This document shows, one piece after another, positions 12,801 through 21,700 of a DNA stretch of 64,000 nt; within the stretch, counting starts at the first letter, position 1, and every line of letters begins with the position of its first letter. The notes beneath the pieces are model-generated. The model saw nothing but the letters and a program-made list of their open reading frames with translations, did no database searches and was not told where the DNA came from. The DNA lies in NCBI GenBank assembly GCA_948470475.1, contig OX419338.1, positions 29,216,548-29,280,547 on the forward strand, read 5' to 3'. A program made the translations under genes and the position numbers. This stretch comes from Galaxea fascicularis. Lineage: Eukaryota; Cnidaria; Anthozoa; Scleractinia; Euphylliidae.

Positions 12801-15800
12801 GACTAAACAGAACGCAGGGTTGTCGGAACAGCAACAAGGTTATTTATTCCAAACGAAAGTAGTAAACTCCGCACAAGACTTCACAATAAGGTCACACTAG
12901 GCTTACAAAATTACACTCGACCTCCGTCTCACTTAAATACTCACGGCCTCCGCCAAATGTACACGCGACCTCTGTCACACTTCAATAAACACGGCCTCTG
13001 CCAAATGTATACACGACCTCTGTCACTTTCACTCTTCTCTCCAAGACTCTAAGACACTCTTCTAAGAAAACTCTAAAGCTACACCGATCGGCTTATATAC
13101 TTTACCACAATAAATTCTAGAACTTTCCGGCTCGACTAAATAAAGTAACATTACAATAAGAAACTATTTACAGCAACATACGCAAACGGCTTAAAATAGA
13201 ATTACTGAACCACGATGGCACAGCACTAATTAAATATGCAGAAGATTCTAGACATTTCCAGACAGTAACGCGAGTCACGCAATAATTTTTCGTAACATGA
13301 TGTTACAATTTGGTAAAAATGCAAACTTCAACCTAAAGCAACCAATGGGCTGGCAATGCCCCAGAACTTCCATAATAATTAGAGTACCTTAAGTTTGTAA
13401 TTTTATCTTTCAGAACCGTGCACCAGGCGCAAGTGCAACAAGTCGGCCTAAACCTGGTGAGCTTCCTTTTTACTGACACTCTTATCCTACCAAGGGGGAG
13501 GGAGACGTGGGTGGGGGGGGGGGAGGGGGGAACATATCTGAAGCATTTTGTGATTTACAAAATAGAATTTGCAATTTGCAATATTAGGACATTGTCAATG
13601 TACTTGAAGGCAGGACATCTTGTAGTGGTTTGAGTCATTGAGAGTAGCAACTGAAGTAGCGACGTTGTACATGATCAGGGTTCTCAATAGATTTTTAAGT
13701 AGGAGGTGATCACTGATAAAGTAGGAGACTCTTCAGCGAAGCCACAAGAAACAAAACAAAGAAAAGCAAAGCGACTTAAGCACAAAGTAAGCAGCTATAA
13801 ATGCAAAGTAAGCGGCGATCAATTGCCCTGTGCCGCCTTCTATTGAGAGCTCTGCATGATGTGTCCTTGCTAATTGCTTATGATAGGATAAAACTGCCTC
13901 ACCCTGTGTATTTGATGCTATAAGCAGCTCAAATAGAGTTCTAAAGTGATGACGTCACAAAAATAAAATTTTTGAAATTATGGGATATGATGCCATATTC
14001 TTAAAGAGCATGCTAAAAGACGTCCTCGTCCCAAAAATTAGCTCCGAATCGCAATTCCCGGTAGAGATACAAGGGATCAAAGTTTGATGGCATTCCATAC
14101 AAACCCTTCAAAATTTGTTTCTGTTCCTTTAGTTTAGAACAGACTCAAAATTAGAGAGATTTATATGGGGCAGTATCAAATTTCAGTCCTTCATATTTCA
14201 GCTGGAAATTGCAATTAAGAGCTAAGTTTTGGCAAGGAACCTTTTTTAAGGATACTCCATTCGAAAATGGCGCCCAATCCCATAATTTCACAGATTTAAT
14301 TTTTGTGACGTCACACTTTAGTACCCTCATGGCCAGTTTCTCCAGGAAACAAAATGTGAACCATGAAGTTGTGATGAGGAGTCTAAACATTGAATACCAC
14401 TGTTTCATTCCAAGTGTTGTCAGTGACATGGCATGTCTTTGGTCAATGCAGTCAACTCTCTCGTAAGCGACCACCCTTGGTGCACGACAAAGTGGTCGCT
14501 TATGAGAAAAATCAACAAAATATCGCAAAACTGAATTGATTTACTAATTATATAGAGATACGTTTTCATATAAAATTAACCTAATAGGGAAAAGATTGAA
14601 AGCAGTGGCGAATTTCACATTGAATAATGTGTGGAAAATCTTATCATACTACTGTTAAACCTTTGTATAACATTTTGTATCAGATCACTGTATCAACTCA
14701 AGTCATCTTTATTTTCATCCATGTCCAATGTACACGATTTCGACAATATGAATCCAATTAAGTTAGTATAATAATCCCCCGTTTAGACACCACGTTCCGG
14801 TTTTCAAATTGGAGCCAAACGAACACCTCTCCTTTTGTAGCCATTCCTGCTGCAATTTTTTTCAAAGTCCCTCACGACCTATCTGAAAGTCGGGCCGACT
14901 TTTTCAGGGGCGGGTCGTCATCACCCGAACAGGTCTTCACAAACCGACATTATACTTTCAACTAGACTTCAGGAGAGTCAACAGTATCTCCTTGAATAAA
15001 GTCACGACCTGACTTCCGGTAAATGGGTCGACAAACGCTATAGACGACCGGACTCAATTCGTGTGCATTGGACAACCTTTTTTTTGCATGTAAACAGTTA
15101 TTATCTGTTGGCACTCCAGGTCAGCGCTATTAAAACTGAACTTTTATGCCATTTGAGTAATGATTTTCAACGAGCATACGTGATCATGTTGGGTGGTCGG
15201 TTACTGTTAAGAGTGGTCGTGCTCGCTCAGGAAATTTGATTTGTGGACGCTTACGAGAGAGTTTCTGAAACAGTGTTTGGCTTAGATAAAATGGTTGGTC
15301 ACTATGAGTGAGTTGACTGTGGTCCTTACTTACCAAAATGGCTCTCTTGCCTCCAGCCGGTGGTGGCCTCGGCGTCATCCCCCCACCCCCTGGGGGTTTT
15401 GCTCCCAAGTTAGCCCCACCCCCAGGATCAGGAGCATCACCAGCATCTGCAAGAAGAACGGTCCAGGCAAATCCACAGGCTGCCTTTCCCAGTATGGATA
15501 GCTTTGGCTCTGCTCCAGCTGTCCAACAACAACAAAGTCAACAACAAAAACCAACAGCAACATCAGAGTGGGGAGATTTTACAACTGCATCAGGGTATGT
15601 GGCCATGAGGTACTGATCCTAAAGAACTTTTTTACTGCTTGCTGCAGGCAGTAGTTTGTATACGCGCGAGGCGCGAGAGTGAAATCCGGTCGCCATATTG
15701 GACGAGTTAGTGGAAGATCTGGGACGAGTGAGATCTACTAATTCGTCCAATATGGCGACTGGATTTGCCGGGCTTCTCGTGCGTGTACAAACAAGTGAAC

Positions 15801-16356
15801 AAGTGAATACAAAATGTAACAGTTGTAGTAACAGAGCGCGGTCTTGGTACCTGTTTGCTAATGCGGTTCAGCCTACCGTTTGAACAGAATGTAACACCTA
15901 TATCGCCTTTCTAAATGTCTGTGAATTCGCTCTACTTTGTTATACAGACTAGTTGTTGTGTCAGGAACGAAGGTCTACACTTATTTTGCGATTTGAGGGC
16001 GTGGATTCAGCAAATTAGCTTACGACTTTAGCCTGTTTTTTTGTTTGTTTGTTTGTTTTGAAAGACAAATAAGAGAAATCAGCGATGCATCAGATCCCTT
16101 TCGTTTCTTTTTCTTGCCGGAGGTTTTAGCAATCGACATGAGCTGATTCAGGAATTTCTAGCCATCAAATTCTAAATGAGTACAGAACTTCATTTCTGAC
16201 TTCATTTCTAATCTGTATGCCAAAGTAGAGCGAGTTAAGACTGATATGGATTTTAAGGCCAAATGGCGATACCTGCCACGTTTTACAGAATACTCTTCAA
16301 TTCGTCTTTTTTTCTTCTTTTGCAGGGGTTCAGACTCCAGCTGGGTACAGTTTTGA
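1011..16356 (+). CDS. NECAP1: NECAP-family endocytic adaptor, 5' end outside the window
   Basis: Clathrin-coat accessory protein that binds AP-2/AP-1 appendages during endocytosis. Exons read as 1011-1111, 1624-1728, 3609-3690, 8493-8601, 13414-13456, 15357-15594 and 16326-16356, all with GT..AG borders and matching phases, giving about 235 residues. The first four exons encode the NECAP PH-like (PHear) domain: [12 protein letters not shown], then [26 protein letters not shown] and [12 protein letters not shown]. The tail is Pro/Gly-rich with a short poly-Gln run and ends in WGDF followed by the C-terminal WVQF, the AP-2 alpha-ear binding motif. About 40 N-terminal residues should lie upstream of base 1. 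NECAP1 and NECAP2 cannot be separated here; an invertebrate would normally have one pre-duplication gene. The family is certain, exon borders very likely. Confidence 0.96.
1812..3608. other. NECAP intron: decayed MITE-like repeats
   Basis: 1817-2460 contains repeated and inverted versions of a short phrase (GACTCTG, TTTTCACTGGATCATAA and its complement), as in an old foldback element starting TTAAGGCTGGTTTTCA, but clean ends are not visible. 2460-3160 shows nothing recognisable. Confidence 0.35.
3172..3360 (+). mobile_element. Partial copy of the GTGTGGTTCC MITE family
   Basis: It begins GTGTGATTCCAGAAAATATC right after ATT, as in the complete copy at 34188-35163. The C-rich and G-rich flanks are present, but the right terminal repeat has decayed beyond recognition. 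Confidence 0.55.
3751..4152. mobile_element. 402-bp MITE with TTA target duplication
   Basis: Left end GGCTATGTTCACACGGGACC and right end ...CTGAACATAGCC form an imperfect terminal inverted repeat extending over TCCCAAATGGATCC and its complement. TTA flanks both ends (3748-3750 and 4153-4155), a Harbinger-type TWA duplication. No coding capacity. Confidence 0.75.
4572..5182. mobile_element. 611-bp Tc1/mariner-like MITE
   Basis: TIRs start CAGTAAAAACCCACGTGTAA and end with the exact complement, flanked by TA at 4570-4571 and 5183-5184. The interior repeats the phrase AGGTTCTTATATTTTGGGGT near both ends. TA duplication and a CAGT start are typical of Tc1/mariner derivatives. Confidence 0.8.
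5185..6086. other. NECAP intron, no gene seen
   Basis: AT-rich intronic sequence with a poly-G tract near 5550 and a duplicated phrase (GTATTCTTTATATAAA) near 5610-5660. Nothing further is supported. Confidence 0.4.
6240..6311 (+). tRNA. tRNA-like SINE head, copy 1 (Thr-GGT-like, probably not functional)
   Basis: A 72-nt cloverleaf with a 7-bp acceptor stem (GGCTTCA/TGAAGCC), box A TAGCTCAGTTGG, box B GGTTCGAATCC and a downstream T6 terminator. The loop CCGGTAT puts GGT at the anticodon, but position 33 is C instead of the invariant U and the 31:39 pair is A:C. It therefore looks like a Pol III promoter head of a SINE, not a working tRNA. Confidence 0.6.
6489..6560 (+). tRNA. tRNA-like SINE head, copy 2
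   Basis: Identical to the copy 249 bp upstream, with the same C33 and A:C defects and the same T6 terminator. Confidence 0.6.
6738..6809 (+). tRNA. tRNA-like SINE head, copy 3
   Basis: Identical to the first two copies, at the same 249-bp spacing. Confidence 0.6.
6960..7885 (-). CDS. Uncharacterised nested antisense gene, probably membrane protein, apparent frameshift
   Basis: Two overlapping minus-strand reading frames inside a NECAP intron. The first, from an ATG at 7885, encodes about 90 polar residues (start [10 protein letters not shown]) and closes at 7613. The second, ATG at 7658, runs to 6960 (232 aa), starting [10 protein letters not shown], with a Ser/Asn-rich stretch, two hydrophobic stretches ([15 protein letters not shown] and [13 protein letters not shown]) that may form a membrane hairpin, and a basic tail. 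They overlap by 46 bases and look like one protein broken by a +1 shift; two products or unseen splicing are possible. A GCGCCTGCGC motif lies about 130 bp upstream of the first ATG. I do not recognise the family. Confidence 0.5.
8013..8022 (-). promoter_or_regulatory. NRF1-type palindromic motif
   Basis: GCGCCTGCGC (complement GCGCAGGCGC) matches the NRF1 consensus, with a CGGAAAT ETS-like core a few bases away at 8030-8036. Both are typical of TATA-less animal promoters and sit where a promoter for the minus-strand nested gene would be expected. Confidence 0.45.
8602..9040. other. NECAP intron with dispersed repeat
   Basis: 8935-9055 closely resembles 51214-51345 (shared ACAGTGACCAGAG and CTAACACACAGGTTAT), so both are copies of a family-level repeat. 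A G-rich run lies near 8665. Confidence 0.5.
9041..12270 (-). pseudogene. Decayed LINE (APE endonuclease / reverse transcriptase)
   Basis: Reading the minus strand from about 12270 to 9041 gives, in order, an endonuclease-like start (ITALQET, then FAVKNSLL and [10 protein letters not shown]), a linker ending [13 protein letters not shown] (to 10901), the RT region ([30 protein letters not shown]), a later segment with [14 protein letters not shown], and a C-terminal zinc-finger-like segment with [17 protein letters not shown] (near 9114-9200). This order is that of non-LTR retrotransposons with a C-terminal zinc knuckle. Several frameshifts and stops break it, so it is inactive. Long plus-strand open frames here (for example 9413-10276) are antisense shadows. 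Confidence 0.85.
12755..13297 (-). mobile_element. Solo LTR 1, 543 bp, TGATG target duplication
   Basis: Starts TGTTACGA and ends TCGTAACA, an 8-bp terminal inverted repeat with canonical TG..CA. TGATG flanks both sides (12750-12754 and 13298-13302). On the minus strand it has a TATATAAG promoter-like box (complement at 13093-13099) and a downstream AATAAATAA poly(A)-type signal (12840s), so transcription would run on minus. No internal coding region remains. Confidence 0.9.
13303..14448. other. NECAP introns around exon 5
   Basis: Apart from the 43-bp NECAP exon at 13414-13456, this holds G-rich runs near 13500 and AT-rich sequence. Repeat-like phrases occur but no element ends can be fixed. 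Confidence 0.35.
14449..15319. mobile_element. 871-bp mariner-like MITE ending next to a NECAP 3' splice site
   Basis: Ends CAGTCAACTC / GAGTTGACTG. The phrase CTCTCGTAAGCGACCACC near the left end recurs inverted as GTGGACGCTTACGAGAGAG near the right. The flanking dinucleotide is TG on both sides, possibly a mutated TA. The right end lies 37 bp from the NECAP exon that begins at 15357. Confidence 0.65.
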
Positions 16357-17000
16357 AGATCTTTTCATAGCAAATGTCTAAGGGGAAATAATCTACAATA
16401 ATAATTCATACTGGCAGATTTCTGCTAATCCTGGGCTAGCACTTAGTTTTGAAAACAATTTTTTTTAGAAATAATATCGACTGCAATAGCCTACAACTAA
16501 TCACAAACCGTATCTTTTTCTCTCTCGTTTGTAAATACACATGTATTATCTGTTACAGATCATTGTCCATAGAAAGCAAGGTACAAAAAATAATTATGGA
16601 TGAAGTATACAATCTTAAAGGGGTCTGTTTTCGTTTCCAGGATATTCATACAAACAGCAAACACAAGTACTAAAAAGGAATTTAGAGCTAATGTAGTAGG
16701 AGAAGTAGTTGAATTTATTTGTCAGTTTCAACGGCCAACGATTTTTATTGCTGTGACCGAATGTCAATGAACATATCTAAAGTCGTCGGTCTTGACGTCT
16801 GTGGTGTGCTTTGGTTAAAAGTTGATAAGTTAAAAAGGACGTCTACGTTCACCTCGGGAAAGTTAAGCTTTACCTAAGTAAACAATTTAGTGAGATTCCA
16901 GAACAATAAAACCAACAAGAAAAATATTAATCGTAGGTCTTAGTTAGTCCATAATTTTCAGTGTTGAGTCAGTTCAGCTTTCATATTAAAGCCTTAGCCT
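16357..17000 (+). other. NECAP 3' UTR and downstream flank
   Basis: The TGA stop after WVQF is followed by AT-rich sequence. An AATAAA at 16905-16910 is a plausible poly(A) signal, which would give a 3' UTR of about 570 bases. No coding signal is seen. Confidence 0.6.
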
Positions 17001-17261
17001 GCTAGGATTCAAACATGTGTCGAAAGGTGAATTCCGACGGAAGACCAATCAGTTCAATTCTCACACCCGTAATGTTGTTATGAGGTTTGGTAGCATCAGC
17101 TTGCAGAGGCGGTTCCAGGTAAGGGGCCCACCCCATCCCCTGTTTTTGGACGAAAGCCTAGGGCCGCAGGGCCGAGGCGCCAAAAAATCGCGAAAGGGCC
17201 AACCCCTTATTTTTTTGGTCTGGATCTGCCATTGGCATGTACTGGGTTCATACAAACCTGT

Positions 17262-17860
17262 TGTTACGAGTTCGATTGTGTTGATGAGTGAGAAGTGGGT
17301 TGCTTGTAGACTAATCAGAACGCAGGGTTGTCGGAACAGCAACAAGATTATTTATTCCAAATGAAAGTAGTAAACTCCACACAAGGCTTCACAATAAGCT
17401 CACACTAGGCTTATAAAATTACACTCGACCTCCGTCAAACTTCAAATACTCACAGCCTCCGCCAAATGTATAAACGACCTCTGTCACACTTCAATAAATA
17501 CGGCCTCTGCCAACTGTATACACGACCTCTGTTAGACTTCAATAAACACGGCCTCCGCCAAACGCTCTCAGCTCTCAGCTCTCAAGTTACTTCTCTTTAC
17601 TTTCTTGACTCTAAGACACACTGCTTAGAAAAACTCTAAAGCTACACCGATTGGCTTATATACCTTATAACCTAAAATTCTAGAACTTTCCAGCTCGACT
17701 AAATAAAGTAACATTACAATGACAAACTATTTACAGCTACATATGCAAACGGCTTAAAATAGAATTACGGAATCACGATGATTCAGCACTAATTAAATAT
17801 GCAGAAGATTCTAGACACTTCCAGACAGTAACGCGAGTCACGCAATAATTTTTCGTAACA
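17262..17860 (-). mobile_element. Solo LTR 2, 599 bp, CCTGT target duplication
   Basis: Same family as 12755-13297: TGTTACGA...TCGTAACA ends, a TATA-like box and poly(A) signal on the minus strand, and a perfect CCTGT duplication at 17257-17261 and 17861-17865. It is 56 bp longer, mainly because an internal roughly 45-50 bp tandem unit (phrase CGGCCTCTGCCAA...ACGACCTCTGT) has one more copy. Confidence 0.9.
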
Positions 17861-18133
17861 CCTGTTCAGTAACGAAGTGGCTATTCGTAAGGGCACGGCT
17901 GTACAAGATTTACATGGAAGATCGCTGGACAGTTTGCTCCCGTACGAATAGCCTCTGCCTTTCAGTAAAAAGGTTCGAAAGTAATGTAGCTCTGAGTCAT
18001 GGTCCGTGTTAAATTCTCCAAAATTTAACGAGCTTTGCCCTTTGTTAAAAAAAAAAGTGGTTTTATGTAATTTTAGTTTCAAATTTCCAAATTTACGCTC
18101 ATTGGTATCTGACTATCGATTTTAACCCTTTAA

Positions 18134-18762
18134 GGGGGGACTAACTTAACTACAGACTTAGCGTTGTTGCCAAGGGATTTTAACGGATTGTATTTCTACA
18201 ACACTGTTTTTCGGTATTTTTGCCACTAAATCGGTGAAACGTGCGAAGGTGAACACGCGAACTTTGTAAACTGTTGTCGCACATGCGCAACTTGCTCCAG
18301 GCCTCAACCGCGCTTTTGAGAGAAAAATCCCTAAGACTTGTAGAAAATTTTGTTTAGTTCCAGCCTTCTTTACAAGCTTTCGTAAGCAGTTGTTGTTAAC
18401 GTACATAACTGCAATGATAATGACGAATTGGTATGAATTCCCGTGCTTATGACGTCATAAATCTCACAGTAACGCGAATTTCGAAAAATCGATATGTAGA
18501 ATTTTGCACCTTGGCGATCGTTAACCACTGGCACCATTTTCCATATCCAGGAGTGTGTGCCGCTCGAGTTTTAAGCTTTTTTTCTGTTCTGGTCACGTGA
18601 CTAACCAAATATGGTTGTGACTTGAAAATCTTGAAAAGCTTTTTGATTGTAAAAACATAGCCAGACAGCTTGCCTGTGCAAGTTAGGGTTTCTAATATAT
18701 GAGGGTTGGAATCTTTTCATAGCAACAATTTCAGCTAATTTTCTAGTTAAGTTAGTCCCCCC
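18134..18762. mobile_element. 629-bp MITE with TTAA target duplication
   Basis: TIR GGGGGGACTAACTTAACTA at the left and its exact complement at the right, flanked by TTAA on both sides (18130-18133 and 18763-18766). The TTAA duplication places it with piggyBac- or Kolobok-type elements. No transposase is present. Confidence 0.8.
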
Positions 18763-18766
18763 TTAA

Positions 18767-21700
18767 ACCGTAAGAGTGAACATTGCTTAATTGATCCTTA
18801 TAGTTACACTGCTCAACCAAACATGAAGGTTGTGCGAAAAAAGGAAGTGATCAACAAGTAACAGAGGTATTGATTGTTCAACAAATTCTCCTCATCATCA
18901 CCATAGAAAATGTATGGAGTAGTATGGAGAATATACATGCTGATATTAGGAAAGGATTAAAGAGGCTGGAATTAGCTCTTACACAGGTGGCAGATGTAGC
19001 TGGGGTTATGTCAGTACCACAGCGGGATATAAATGCCATTTCTGAGAAAGTGAATTGGAATAAAGAGGATAAAGTAGTTTCATGTCTCAAAAGATGTTTC
19101 GGTGTGTGGTTATTCCCCACCGCCTTCCAAGGGCTTTCTCCTTGAAAGAAAAATGGCGCCATTATTCCCTGGGAACGACGTTGGTTATTCGCCATTGTTT
19201 TCAGGTGTTGTGCAATATTTGGGCTAGTACAAAAGACATGTAATAAATAAGTGTCCAATTAAAAAAATAATAAAATCTAACAGGAGACCTAATTCTATGG
19301 CTACAACCTTGAGACATTCGCAATCAAAAACGTCTCTTCTTTCTCTAAAACGCTGCTGCTAACAAATCTGTGAGATACAATACACACCCCCTCCCTCTCC
19401 CCCTTTCAAAGTTGTTCCTCAAAGTTTCGAGCATGGTGTTGCACTGTTAACAACTTTGATAAGAGGGGGAGGGGGAGGGAAAGCGGAAGATCATGGAAAC
19501 GTCATTCAAGGCCAAATGGCGTACAGTGTCTCAAGTAGTTTTTGCAACTCGTTGTAGCGACAAAGAGAACTATGAGAAAAGAGGAGCTGGATCTGCACGG
19601 GCGTGAGCAACCTCGTTCCCAGGGAAAAGCCTGGGAACGAGGTTGCGACGAGAGCGTTACAAGACCAGATTTCTACTGTACATAGGAACCCAACCATACG
19701 ACCATCCAGTTATTTCGACCACCTTTTGGGATAGAGTCCTCAGTCGCTATTTTCGTTATAAAATTGCACCATTAATACGACCAGTCAAAATGTCTGGACT
19801 GAGGCTGCTGAATGAAAACAGACAAAATCTGACAAAAGATTGTAAAATGTTGGCAAAGGTTGTAATGTCAATCGACTGGAAAAGGTTGATTTATAGCGGA
19901 ATTAAAGGTATAGTTTAGAAACGAGATGCAACATAATATGACCCTACCCCGTTAATACGACCAACGCGGTTCCACAGTGTAAATAAACAGGTTTTTTCTG
20001 TACAAAGCAACTAATAAATAAACTCGTCGTTGGATTGTACTGCCCACACTTGTGGTATTTTTAGCCATTTTTGTGTGAAAACGATCATAGATTTTGACAA
20101 TTACGGTCTAAGACTGCATGTACCTTTGAAAGGAGCCACGTCAGCTCTTTCATTAGCGTTCAGGTCCGTTGATGCAGCGCTTCATTACGCTACAACAAAG
20201 CATGTACCCAATTTCTTCAAGCGAATTTGGGTGATCTGAAATAGGGTTAGGATTTGAGGTACCAGGCAGTACACTCAAATTTGGAACGTTTCAGAAATTA
20301 TGGGCCATCGGCTTAATCAATGCACTTTTTCTATTATTTTTGAGCTTTCCAACTGATACTAGTACATTTTGTGATTTATCCATTTTGCATTTGGACAAGC
20401 TGCAGCATTGAATATATACACCTCAAATTTCCACCCGGATGGATCGTGTAAATGGTAAGCGCCCCTAAATACGGCATGCCACAGAATTTTCAGATCTAAC
20501 CCAAACATTACACCTGCATGATTTTTGGCAAAATTGGCACAAACAGGCATTATTGAAACAGAGACTGCTCGATCATAATTAGAAGCACTTTCTAGCAAAT
20601 TGCAGTTGTAAAAACCAATGTTGCAGATCGGCTGGAAATTACCGGTATTTTTGACTTGTTCACTTGCCTAGTTATTTCTTTCGTTTCATTTCTTTCTTTC
20701 TGTGAAACTGACTCTTCGAGTCGAGGCTGACCGATGTCATATTGGTTTCGTCTTGCAGCCGTTTTGCCTGAAAACAATCTCGTCCCCAGGGTAGCCATTT
20801 TGAATCTCGAGAAGACCCTGGTGATGAGGGTGAACCGAAACCAACTGGCGTGAGCCAGCTTCCATCCAAAGAGTCAGACTTAGAACTGTTCTGGATAATC
20901 TTTTCGTTGTTATATACTCAGAGACACCAGTTGTCATTTGTGGGTTGGGATAATGAAGTTTGAAAGAATGGGAATTCACTTTATGTTTTCGCTACTGTCA
21001 CTGTTGTGGTATCTTTTCGTATTTTTTGATAAAAAAGCTTTTTTAATTTCCAAAAGGTTCTGGGGGGGGGGACTTCCCACCCTGCCCCTCCCCCTGCTCC
21101 GGGCCTGGAAGAAAGGATTGATAATTGCAGGACTTTTTTTTAAAAAAAACAGGATAACATGGAATCGGGACCACTGGCAGGCGCGGATCCATACCGGTTT
21201 CCATCGTTTTACGGAAATCGGTCAGAATTTTCATAACAAATATGTATATATTTTTAAGGGCACTTTAGGTAGGTAAAATTGAAAAAAATTCCCGGGGGAG
21301 CATGTCCCCGAACCCCTCTTGATCCGCGCCTGCATGGGATGGCCTAATCAACTGGCAACGCATGTTGACGTCAACAGAAGAAAAGTTGCGTGCATTAGCA
21401 TTTCACACCTTTAATGGTATGAAATAAGGGCGGAGGTCACTTCCATTTTCTATAGGGAATCTTCATGGAATGCCATGGAAGTCCCTCTGCGAAATCCGTA
21501 TCTAAGTTTGTGGTGCTATTCATAGGAAAATATCATGATACACCTGGAAATTACTGAAAGACGTGTTGATTTCCATTGTGAACGCCTTTAATGATTAATT
21601 TACAAGTGAGGATCAGAAGTCTGAATGCCCTTCATTTTTTATCACAGTCCTGCTAGGATTTTCACATTTTTGTTTGTTTGTGTAATTGTTTGATTTTTGG

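Noticed and set aside
15338..15616. Independent gene starting at ATG 15338
   Set aside because: The frame is NECAP exon 6 read through its 3' splice site and past its donor at 15595; the ATG lies in intronic sequence.
18870..19145. 91-codon plus-strand frame with a helical look
   Set aside because: No family signature or splice context; length is within chance for AT-rich sequence.
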